A DNA stretch of 64,000 nt from Paratractidigestivibacter sp963605405 (GTDB lineage: Bacteria; Actinomycetota; Coriobacteriia; Coriobacteriales; Atopobiaceae). The translations under genes and the position numbers were made by a program. Of the stretch, positions 17,253 to 24,389 are shown piece by piece. Location of the stretch: assembly GCA_963605405.1 (NCBI GenBank), contig CAVCUP010000003.1, forward strand, positions 1 to 64,000, in the 5' to 3' direction. Below the pieces are notes generated by a model. The model did no database searches. It was not told the DNA's origin and was given only the letters and a program-made list of their open reading frames with translations. How positions within the stretch are numbered: the first letter of the stretch is position 1; the number at the start of each line of letters is the position of its first letter.

Positions 17253-17360
17253 GTGCGGCCCTTCTCGCAGCCTTTCTTGCTAAGCACGGCCATGAACGGC
17301 GGCTCAGCCCGGCCGGCACGCCGATTGAATTGATTGTCCGCGCCCGCGGGACACAAATAA

Positions 17361-17393
17361 CGCCGCCGCCGGCAGGAAGTGCCGACGGCGGCG
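17361..17393 (-). terminator. Terminator of serS
   Basis: A 13-14 bp GC stem (CGCCGCCG... / ...CGGCGGCG) with a short loop. On the minus strand it is followed by TTATTTGTGT. Confidence 0.75.
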
Positions 17394-17421
17394 CGCAAGG
17401 GGCTTATTGTCGAAGCCTGGC

Positions 17422-18708
17422 CTAGGCCTCGGGCTTGATGACCTCGATGCCGCCCATGTAGGGGCGCAGGGCCTCGGGCACGGTGATAGAACCGTCAGCG
17501 TTCTGGTAGTTCTCCATGATGGCGGCCATGGTGCGGCCCACGGCGAGGCCGGAGCCGTTAAGGGTGTGCACGTAGCGCGTGCCCTTGAAGTTGGCCGGGT
17601 CGCGGTACTTGATGTTCGCGCGACGGGCCTGGAAGTCCCAGCAGTTGGAGCAAGAAGAGATCTCTTTGTAGTTGTTGTAGCTGGGCAGCCAGACCTCGAT
17701 GTCGTAGCACTTGGTGGCCGAGAAGCCGATGTCGCCGGTGCAGAGGGTCACAACGTGGTACGGAAGGCCGAGCGCCTGCAGGCAGGCCTCCGCCTCGCCG
17801 ACCATGGACTCGAGCTGATTCATGGAGTCCTCGGGCTTGGCGAACTTGACCATCTCGACCTTGTCGAACTGGTGCACGCGGATGATGCCGCGAGTGTCGC
17901 GACCAGCGGAGCCGGCCTCCTCGCGGAAGCACGGGGTAAAGGCGGTGTAGAGCAGCGGGAGCTTGTCGGCGTCGAGGACCTCGTCGCGGTGAATGTTGGT
18001 GAGCTGAACCTCGGCCGTGGGGATGAGGTACAGGTCGGGGTTCACGTGGTAGAGGTCCTCGTCGAACTTGGGCAGCTGACCGGTGCCGAAGAGGCTGTCG
18101 TGGTTGGTGATGACGGGCGGCCACCACTCCTTGAAGCCGGCCTTGCAGTGCATGTCGATGAAGAAGTTGATGAGCGCGCGCTCCATGCGGGCGCCCATGC
18201 CGCCCAGCAGGTAGAAGCGGGTGCCCGCGAGCTTGACGCCGCGGTCGAAGTCGATCATGCCCAGCTCGGGGCCGAGGTCCCAGTGGGCCTTGGCCTCGAA
18301 GTCGAACTCGCGCGGGGTGCCCCAGCGGCGCACCTCGGGGTTGTCGGAGTCGTCCTTGCCGTAGGGCACGTCCTCGTGGGGGATGTTCGGAATGGCGGCC
18401 ACGAGGTCGAAGAGCTCCTGCTCGACGTTCGCGCGCTTCTCGCCGAGCTCGGCGATGCGCTCCTTGTTTGCGGCGACCTGGGCCTTGGCGGCCTCGGCCT
18501 CGTCCTTCTTGCCGTCCTTCATAAGAAGGCCGATCTGCTTGGAGACGGCGTTGCGGTCCGCCTGGAGCTTCTCGACCTCGGAGATGACGGAACGGCGCTC
18601 CTCGTCGAGCTCGAAGAACTTCTCGCGGTCCCAGTGGGCGTTCTGCCTGGACTCGCAGGCCTTGTCCACGGCGTCGGGGTTCTCGCGGACGAACTTGATG
18701 TCGAGCAT
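17422..18708 (-). CDS. serS: Seryl-tRNA synthetase
   Basis: 428 residues, normal length. Class II synthetase charging tRNA-Ser (and tRNA-Sec). An N-terminal tRNA-binding coiled coil (about residues 1-110) is followed by the catalytic core. Motif 2 is FREEAGSAGRDTRG and motif 3 ends NGSGLAVGRTMAAIMEN. The ATG giving MLDIKFVREN has AAGGAG upstream; the longer frame adds 21 unlikely residues. It is divergent from a small membrane protein gene. Confidence 0.97.
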   Translation of the reverse strand: MLDIKFVRENPDAVDKACESRQNAHWDREKFFELDEERRSVISEVEKLQADRNAVSKQIGLLMKDGKKDEAEAAKAQVAANKERIAELGEKRANVEQELFDLVAAIPNIPHEDVPYGKDDSDNPEVRRWGTPREFDFEAKAHWDLGPELGMIDFDRGVKLAGTRFYLLGGMGARMERALINFFIDMHCKAGFKEWWPPVITNHDSLFGTGQLPKFDEDLYHVNPDLYLIPTAEVQLTNIHRDEVLDADKLPLLYTAFTPCFREEAGSAGRDTRGIIRVHQFDKVEMVKFAKPEDSMNQLESMVGEAEACLQALGLPYHVVTLCTGDIGFSATKCYDIEVWLPSYNNYKEISSCSNCWDFQARRANIKYRDPANFKGTRYVHTLNGSGLAVGRTMAAIMENYQNADGSITVPEALRPYMGGIEVIKPEA

Positions 18709-18768
18709 GTGCTCTCCTTGCTCTTGCGCTGCTAAGGTTCTGCTCCGCGCAAATGCGCGGCAATGCTC

Positions 18769-18782
18769 CAAGTATATACTTG
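18769..18782. promoter_or_regulatory. Perfect 14-bp palindrome with TATACT on both strands
   Basis: CAAGTATATACTTG lies between the divergent serS and small membrane protein genes, about 60 bases from serS and 37 from the other start. It contains a -10-like TATACT in each direction, so it may be a shared divergent promoter core or an operator. No matching -35 was found on either side. Confidence 0.45.
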
Positions 18783-18819
18783 TGGGCGATAAACGCGCGA
18801 GTGCTCACAGGAGGCAGAC

Positions 18820-19008
18820 ATGCAGGCGATAAGCGACTTCTTTTCTTGGCTCTTCGGCGACAAGACGGGCGTGATCGTCCTTGTGCTCGGGGGCATTCTG
18901 GTCTGCCTTGGCATCGCCTTCGTGATGGAACGCAAGACCAAGACGATGTACTTCAACCATGAGAAGAGCGAGGGCGACTGGAGCCTCTTCGACGACGATG
19001 ACGAGTAG
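18820..19008 (+). CDS. Small single-pass membrane protein, function unknown
   Basis: 62 residues with one membrane helix (VIVLVLGGILVCLGIAFVM) after an amphipathic start and a charged tail ending in five acidic residues. AGGAGG lies 6 bases before the ATG, a strong ribosome site, which supports translation. Not recognised. It is followed by a structured region ending in a terminator. Confidence 0.75.
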   Translation: MQAISDFFSWLFGDKTGVIVLVLGGILVCLGIAFVMERKTKTMYFNHEKSEGDWSLFDDDDE

Positions 19009-19009
19009 A

Positions 19010-19151
19010 GGGCGGCAAACCGCGCCCCTCTCCGCCGAATCCAGGCGGCCGATGCCCTTGCGGGCGGCCTGGCGAATCCGACGGGACAGCGACGGACGTT
19101 ATGGGCCTGTTCTCGGCCCGGAACGCGCATCGCGGTCCCGTCGGATTTTTT
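19010..19151 (+). ncRNA. Candidate structured RNA or structured 3' UTR
   Basis: Three consecutive foldable segments follow the small membrane gene. The last (19074-19151) is a long rod: a 12-bp stem ATCCGACGGGAC / GTCCCGTCGGAT, then shorter helices separated by nearly symmetric internal loops, a GGGCC / GGCCC apical stem, and a terminal run of six T. The middle one has mutually exclusive pairings (CCGCC/GGCGG or CCAGGC/GCCTGG). It acts at least as a terminator; it could be a 3'-UTR-derived small RNA. It does not match 4.5S, 6S or tmRNA as I know them. Confidence 0.5.
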
Positions 19152-19253
19152 GTTTGGCGATGCGGGCAACGACCCGCCAACCGTCGAGGCGGCGAGCACG
19201 CATGTTGCCGAGGGGGCGGCAGGAGACGTCTTTCTCGGCAAGAAGCACTCGAC

Positions 19254-19287
19254 AAAAAAAGGCCCCGGCAAGAGCCGAGGCCTTTAA
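19254..19287 (-). terminator. Terminator of tRNA-Leu
   Basis: AAAGGCC..GCC stem with a short loop, followed on the minus strand by seven T. It lies just downstream of tRNA-Leu. Confidence 0.9.
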
Positions 19288-19294
19288 GAATCAA

Positions 19295-19381
19295 TGGTGC
19301 GGGCGAAAGGACTTGAACCTTCACGGGGTTGCCCCCATACGGACCTGAACCGTACGCGTCTGCCAATTCCGCCACGCCCGC
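19295..19381 (-). tRNA. tRNA-Leu (anticodon CAG)
   Basis: Acceptor GCGGGCG / CGCCCGC, a long variable arm, T-loop GGTTCAAGTCC and encoded CCA. The anticodon loop TTCAGGT gives CAG, reading CUG. Confidence 0.96.
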
Positions 19382-19393
19382 GTGCAAGTTAGA

Positions 19394-19423
19394 ATACTAG
19401 CAAAGACCCCCACGTCTTGTAAA
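19394..19423 (-). promoter_or_regulatory. Promoter of tRNA-Leu
   Basis: Minus-strand TTTACA and TAGTAT with an 18-base spacer, 12 bases before the mature 5' end. Confidence 0.6.
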
Positions 19424-19588
19424 GAAGAAATTTTTCAGATCGCCGCGAACCCACATCGGCGTCCAAGGCGTCCCGGGCGAACGCGCGCCCCTCGGCGGAC
19501 GCCCGAGGAAGGCCGGCACCTCGGCAAACGGGCTACAATGGGTCCCCACACGGCAAGAAACCACGTCTCAAACGCACAAGGAGCCGCC

Positions 19589-21391
19589 GTGACAGACCAC
19601 GTACCCGCGCCAACCCCCTTGGTAAGCAGAACGCAGAATCTCTCTCGCCCGCGGCCCAAGCCGCCCGAGGAGCTTCTCCTGAACCGTTACCGCGTGCTCG
19701 CGCGCCGCGGCACCGGGGGCTTCGGCACGGTCTGCACCTGCTGGGACACCCGCCTGCAGCGCCGCGTGGCCATCAAGCGCATGCCGCTCGTCTCCGCGGA
19801 CCCCGACGGGATCCCCGCCTCGACGGTGGACGAGGTCCTGCGCGAGGCCCGCACGGCGTGCCTTCTCGCCCACCCGAACATCGTGAGCGTGCTCGACTTC
19901 GAGCACGACGACTCCTACGCCTACCTCATCATGGAGTACGTGGACGGCCTGAACCTGGCTGAGCTGCTGGCACGCGTGGAGGGCGGCCGGCTCACGCACG
20001 AGGAGTGCTCCCATATCCTCACCTCCTGTGCCCGGGCCCTCGCCTACGCGCACGAGAACCGCGTGCTCCACATGGACATCAAGCCCACGAACATCATGAT
20101 CGACCGCATGGGCACCGTTAAGGTCGCCGACCTGGGCATGGCCGAGCTGGGCGCCGCCGCGGGCTACGGGGGAGCGCGCGGCGGCACCGTGGGCTACATG
20201 CCTCCCGAGCAGATCGAGGGGATGCTCGTCGACGAGCGTGCGGACGTGTTCTCGCTCGCGGCGGTGATCTGGCAGGCCCTCACCGGCAAGAACCCCTTCC
20301 TCGCACCGACCGCGGGCGCTTCCTTGGAGAGGATTCGCCGCGGGCCCAGGCTCTCTTCCAAGGGCGGCGAGACGGGCCTCGACCTCGCGGCCGAGGATGC
20401 CCTGGTGAGCGCGCTCGCGCCCGCGGCCTCCGACCGCACGAGCTCGGTCGACGAGCTCGCCTGCGCGCTTGTCGGCGCCCTCGGCGACGAGAGCGCAGGG
20501 CAGGCCTCCCTGGCAGAGCTCATCGAGCAGGCCGAGTCCGACGACGAGACGGGCGACGCAGCCTGGGGCAAGAGGCGCTTCCCCTTCCACCTGAGCCTGC
20601 CGCAGGCTTGGACGGTGACGGAACGGGCCCTGCCGGCGCTCGCCGTCGCCTCCTTCGCCGCCGTCGTCCTGCCGGCGCTCGCGCAGAAGGACCCCCGGGG
20701 CGCGCTCGCCGTTCTCGCCGCGTGCTGCGCGCTCGCCGCGGTCTGGCCGCCCTCGACCACCCTCACCTGCGGCGCGGCGGCGGTTCTCGCCATAGCGACG
20801 ACGGAGCCGGCGAGCTCCTCGTTCGTGCTCGCCGGCTCCGTCGGCCTCGCGCTCGCGGCGTGGTGGGCCTCCGTCGGGCGAGATGAGCCCATGGCCTCAG
20901 TGGCCGTCGTGGTCCCCTGGGCCTGCGGGCACCCCCTCGCGGGGGCGCAGATGGCCGGCTTCTGCCTGGACCCGGCGCCGGCGCTCGTCACGGGCGGCTT
21001 CACATACCTGATGGGAACCGTAATGGCCCCCGTCGCGGCGGCCGGCTTTTCCGCCGGCGAGGCAATCGCCCCGGCCCTCGACGCCCTTGCCGACCCCTTC
21101 ACCTGGTTTGGAGCGGCAGCGGCCGCGTTGGCGGCCTGGATCAGCTCGCTCGTGGCCATGCGCGGGACCGTTGCCTCGGGAATCGCGGGGCAGGCCGTCG
21201 GCGCCGCCCTTCTCGTCGCGGGCGCATGGGCCCGCGCGCGAGTGGAGAATGACGGGTTATGGGGAGGCCGCGAAACGGCCTGTTGCGTGGTTGCGGTAAC
21301 CTGTTTTCTGTTTATGTGCATTTTGACCGTCCTCAGAGGCCCCCTCTTCGCGGGCCAGAAAGGCGAGGATACCGATGAGTTTTCTCAATGA
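19589..21391 (+). CDS. Membrane Ser/Thr protein kinase with polytopic C-terminal domain
   Basis: 600 residues. The Hanks-type kinase domain spans about 33-300: glycine loop GTGGFGTV, Lys63 of AIK, catalytic Asp163 in HMDIKPTN, Asp181 in DLG, and GYMPPEQ. The Arg of the usual HRD is Met, so it is a non-RD kinase and may not need activation-loop phosphorylation. After about residue 345 there are six or more hydrophobic helices without PASTA or other known sensor. The start is GTG, with AAGGAG 6 bases upstream. It overlaps the next gene (FhaA-like) by 17 bases, so it belongs to the FHA/phosphatase operon, in the role PknA has in mycobacteria. Confidence 0.88.
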   Translation: MTDHVPAPTPLVSRTQNLSRPRPKPPEELLLNRYRVLARRGTGGFGTVCTCWDTRLQRRVAIKRMPLVSADPDGIPASTVDEVLREARTACLLAHPNIVSVLDFEHDDSYAYLIMEYVDGLNLAELLARVEGGRLTHEECSHILTSCARALAYAHENRVLHMDIKPTNIMIDRMGTVKVADLGMAELGAAAGYGGARGGTVGYMPPEQIEGMLVDERADVFSLAAVIWQALTGKNPFLAPTAGASLERIRRGPRLSSKGGETGLDLAAEDALVSALAPAASDRTSSVDELACALVGALGDESAGQASLAELIEQAESDDETGDAAWGKRRFPFHLSLPQAWTVTERALPALAVASFAAVVLPALAQKDPRGALAVLAACCALAAVWPPSTTLTCGAAAVLAIATTEPASSSFVLAGSVGLALAAWWASVGRDEPMASVAVVVPWACGHPLAGAQMAGFCLDPAPALVTGGFTYLMGTVMAPVAAAGFSAGEAIAPALDALADPFTWFGAAAAALAAWISSLVAMRGTVASGIAGQAVGAALLVAGAWARARVENDGLWGGRETACCVVAVTCFLFMCILTVLRGPLFAGQKGEDTDEFSQ

Positions 21392-22670
21392 GTTCGAGAG
21401 CCGCATCGGCGCAGTTTTCGGAGAGGCGCCGCAGGGCTATACCGAGCCCTTCTCCTTCAAGAAGCTGGCCAAGCGCGCCGCGCGCGAGATGGAGCGCGAG
21501 ACCTACGAGATCGACGGCGTGGACACCGCGCCTGCCCTGTACACGGTGCTCGTCTCTTCCTCCGACGACTCGCTGATGAGGCCCCTGTACCAGAAGATCA
21601 CGCTCGAGACCGCGGCCTTCGTGGCCGCCGAGGCCGAGAAGAAGGGCTATGCCTTCGTGGGCAAGCCGCTCGTGCGCTTCATGGTCGACCCCGGCCTGCG
21701 CAGCGGCAAGTTCTCCGTCTTCGCCGAGAACATCGACGCGCGCACCCTCTCAGAGCTCCGCGCCGAGGAGATGGCCTTCCTCGGGGCGTCCGCGAGCCTC
21801 GGCGGGGCGGCAGCCCCCAAGCCCCGCGCGCAGGAGCGCCCGGCGGCCCGGCCCGCGCAGCAGCGGACCCAACAGCCCGAGGCGCCGCAGGTCAACCCCG
21901 CCCTCGCCTCCCCCGCCGCGGGCTCGGGCCACGCCGTCTCGACCGTGCCCAGCTCGTCTGCGTCCCTCGCCGGCGCCAACCTCTCCGACGCGGGCCTCGA
22001 CGTGATGCCCTCCGCCTACGACTACGTCGACCCGACGCCCATGCCGGTGGCGTCCTCAACCTCCTCGACCCCGATGCCCGTGGCCTCGGCGCCGTTCGTG
22101 GCCGCCGGCGCCGCGCCCGCCGCGATCCCCGTGCCCACGACCCAGCGCAGGCCGGCCGCGAGCCCGCTCGTGGACCTGCGCCGCGGAATCGGCACCGACG
22201 CGGCCGCGCAGGTCGCCTCGGGAGCGGCCGTCGGCGCGAGCGCGGGCGTGGCGGGCGTCGTGGCCGCCCAGGCCAGCGCCGCCGCCCAGGAGGCCCAGGC
22301 CATACAGGCCGCGCAGTCGCTGCAGGAGATGGACCCCTACGGCGTCGGCCTCGGAGGCGCCTCGCGCCCCCAGCCTCCCGCAGCCACCTGCCTGCTCATC
22401 GACCGCCAGACCGGCCGCACGTTCACCGGCACCGGCCCCTCCGCCGTAATCGGGCGCGAGCGCAGCCAGTGCGACATCGTGCTGCGCGACCCCAACGTGA
22501 GCCGCCGCCACGCGGAGCTCCGCCACGACGGCCGCGACTGGCACGTCGTCGACCTTCGCTCCACCAACGGCACCCTGGTCAACGACGTGGACGTGGACGA
22601 GTGCGTCCTGCGCGACGGCGACCTTCTCACCTTGGGCCTGGTGAACCTCGAGTTCCGGGAGAACCACTAA
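21375..22670 (+). CDS. FhaA-like protein (DUF3662 and FHA domains)
   Basis: 431 residues. Residues 1-135 match the N-terminal DUF3662 domain of mycobacterial FhaA, residues about 140-330 are a Pro/Ala-rich low-complexity linker, and residues about 335-430 form an FHA domain with the phosphothreonine-binding signature (VIGRERSQCDI, SRRHAEL, STNGTLVND). FhaA-type proteins link Ser/Thr kinases to peptidoglycan synthesis and MurJ/FhaB. AGGCGAGG lies before the ATG. It overlaps the kinase upstream and the FHA protein downstream (TAATG). Confidence 0.9.
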   Translation: MSFLNEFESRIGAVFGEAPQGYTEPFSFKKLAKRAAREMERETYEIDGVDTAPALYTVLVSSSDDSLMRPLYQKITLETAAFVAAEAEKKGYAFVGKPLVRFMVDPGLRSGKFSVFAENIDARTLSELRAEEMAFLGASASLGGAAAPKPRAQERPAARPAQQRTQQPEAPQVNPALASPAAGSGHAVSTVPSSSASLAGANLSDAGLDVMPSAYDYVDPTPMPVASSTSSTPMPVASAPFVAAGAAPAAIPVPTTQRRPAASPLVDLRRGIGTDAAAQVASGAAVGASAGVAGVVAAQASAAAQEAQAIQAAQSLQEMDPYGVGLGGASRPQPPAATCLLIDRQTGRTFTGTGPSAVIGRERSQCDIVLRDPNVSRRHAELRHDGRDWHVVDLRSTNGTLVNDVDVDECVLRDGDLLTLGLVNLEFRENH

Positions 22671-23083
22671 TGATCGACCTCGTCCTCTTTATAGGGCGCG
22701 TGGTCCTCGTCATCGTCCTCTACGTCTTCCTCTTTGCCGTGATGCGCACGGGCGTGGGCCTCGTCAAGGGCCAGCGCAAGGACGCCGCGGTATGGGCCAT
22801 CGACGTCGAGAAGGGCACGCGGACCCTGCGCGGCCTGCATGTGGACATCCTCGGCCCCGTGGTCGTGGGGCGCTCGCCCAGCTCCGACATCGTCGTGGAC
22901 GAGCCCTACGTGTCCTCCACCCACGCGCGCTTCACCCTCCAGGGGCCCGCGCTCGTGCTCGAGGACATGGGCTCCACCAACGGCACCCTGGTCAACGGCC
23001 ACCTCATCGCTCAGGCCGTGACGCTGCGCGACTCCGATGAGGTCCAGGTCGGCGACACGATCATGAGGGTGAGCCGCGGATGA
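22670..23083 (+). CDS. FhaB/FipA-like membrane FHA protein
   Basis: 137 residues: one N-terminal membrane helix (LVLFIGRVVLVIVLYVFLFAV) and a C-terminal FHA domain (VVGRSPSSDIVV, SSTHARF, STNGTLVNG). It binds phosphothreonine, probably on the neighbouring kinases or cell-wall proteins. The ATG overlaps the stop of the preceding gene (TAATG) and its own stop overlaps the phosphatase start (ATGA), so the three genes are translationally coupled. Confidence 0.9.
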   Translation: MIDLVLFIGRVVLVIVLYVFLFAVMRTGVGLVKGQRKDAAVWAIDVEKGTRTLRGLHVDILGPVVVGRSPSSDIVVDEPYVSSTHARFTLQGPALVLEDMGSTNGTLVNGHLIAQAVTLRDSDEVQVGDTIMRVSRG

Positions 23084-24387
23084 CCCAGGAAGAGCATGAG
23101 AACATAGCCGCGACCGCCCCCACCCCCGCGGAGCCGATGAACGCCCCCGGACGCGCCGAGATGGCCGTCGAGGGACGCGCCGGCTCCGATGTCGTTCAGG
23201 GCTCCAACGAGTTCATCTCGTGGGGCTCGCGCTCCGACGTGGGCCTGGTGCGCGGACACAACGAGGACTCCTTCCTCATGCGCGCGCCCCTCTTCGCCGT
23301 GTGCGACGGCATGGGCGGGCACGCCGCAGGCGAGGTCGCGAGCGCCATCGCCGTGAGGACCATCGCCGAGACCGCCCCGGCGGGCGCCGACGACGTCCTT
23401 CTCGGCGCCGCCGTGGAGTCCGCGAACACGGCCGTGATCGAGGGGGCCGAGAAGGGCGACGGCAAGCCCGGCATGGGCTGCACCGCCTCCTGCTGCCTCA
23501 TCGAGCGCGGCCGCATGGCCGTCGCTCACGTGGGCGACTCGCGCATCTACCTGCTGCGCGCCGGAAAAATCGTGCGCGTCACGCACGACCACTCGTACGT
23601 GGAGGAGCTCGTGGACTCCGGCCAGATCACGGCCGGCGAGGCGCGCACGCACCCCTCCCGCTCCATCATCACCCGCGCCCTCGGCTCGGACCCGGACATG
23701 TACGCCGACCACTTCTCCCTCGAGGTGAGCAACGGCGACAGGATCATCCTGTGCTCCGACGGGCTCTCGTCCATGATTCCCGACGACCAAATCGAGGCCT
23801 TCGCGGTCTCGAGCGCCTCCCCCCAGCAGGCGGCGGACAACCTCGTGGCCGCCGCGCTCACGGCCGGCGGCCTGGACAACGTGACCGTCGTGGTGGTCGA
23901 CGTCCTCGACGACGGCACCGCCGAGGTCAACCGTGCCCGCCTGACCAGGCGCGCCGGCATCGTGACCGGGGTGCTCGCAGGCGTCGTGGCCATCGCCATC
24001 GCCGTAACCCTCGCCTTCATCCACGGCGAGTGGTATCTCTCGGTGAACGGGGACACCGTGGCCGTCTACCAGGGCGTGAACGCGTCCTTTATGGGAATCA
24101 GCCTCTCCACGCTCGTCGAGACGAGCGCCGTGGCCGTCTCCGACCTGCCCTCCTCGGTGCAGGACCAGCTCGTCCAGGGAATCCGCGTGGCCAACGAGGC
24201 CGCCGGCCTCGAGACGCTCGAGGCCTACCGCTCCCAGATCGACGCCGAGAAGACGAGCGCCGCGAACACCGCCGATGACGCAAAGTCCGAGGGAAACCCC
24301 GGCGACGCCGTCGCTTCCGGCTCGGACGGCGAGTCCTCCGGCAACGATTCCTCCGTCTCGTCCGACTCCTCGAAGGGCGGTGAGTAG
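23080..24387 (+). CDS. PP2C-type Ser/Thr protein phosphatase (PstP-like)
   Basis: 435 residues. A disordered start of about 45 residues precedes the PP2C domain (about 46-290), with metal-binding motifs RGHNEDS, CDGMGGHAAGE, GDSRIYLLR, SDGLSSMI and DNVTVVVVD. One membrane helix lies near 300-320. The roughly 115-residue outer part ends in a Ser/Gly/Asp-rich tail. It reverses phosphorylation by the two kinases of the cluster. It overlaps the upstream FHA gene by 4 bases. Confidence 0.93.
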   Translation: MTQEEHENIAATAPTPAEPMNAPGRAEMAVEGRAGSDVVQGSNEFISWGSRSDVGLVRGHNEDSFLMRAPLFAVCDGMGGHAAGEVASAIAVRTIAETAPAGADDVLLGAAVESANTAVIEGAEKGDGKPGMGCTASCCLIERGRMAVAHVGDSRIYLLRAGKIVRVTHDHSYVEELVDSGQITAGEARTHPSRSIITRALGSDPDMYADHFSLEVSNGDRIILCSDGLSSMIPDDQIEAFAVSSASPQQAADNLVAAALTAGGLDNVTVVVVDVLDDGTAEVNRARLTRRAGIVTGVLAGVVAIAIAVTLAFIHGEWYLSVNGDTVAVYQGVNASFMGISLSTLVETSAVAVSDLPSSVQDQLVQGIRVANEAAGLETLEAYRSQIDAEKTSAANTADDAKSEGNPGDAVASGSDGESSGNDSSVSSDSSKGGE

Positions 24388-24389
24388 GC

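Noticed and set aside
18709..18819. T-box riboswitch upstream of serS
   Set aside because: The leader is at most about 110 bases to the divergent gene and I could not find a T-box sequence or a specifier/antiterminator structure.
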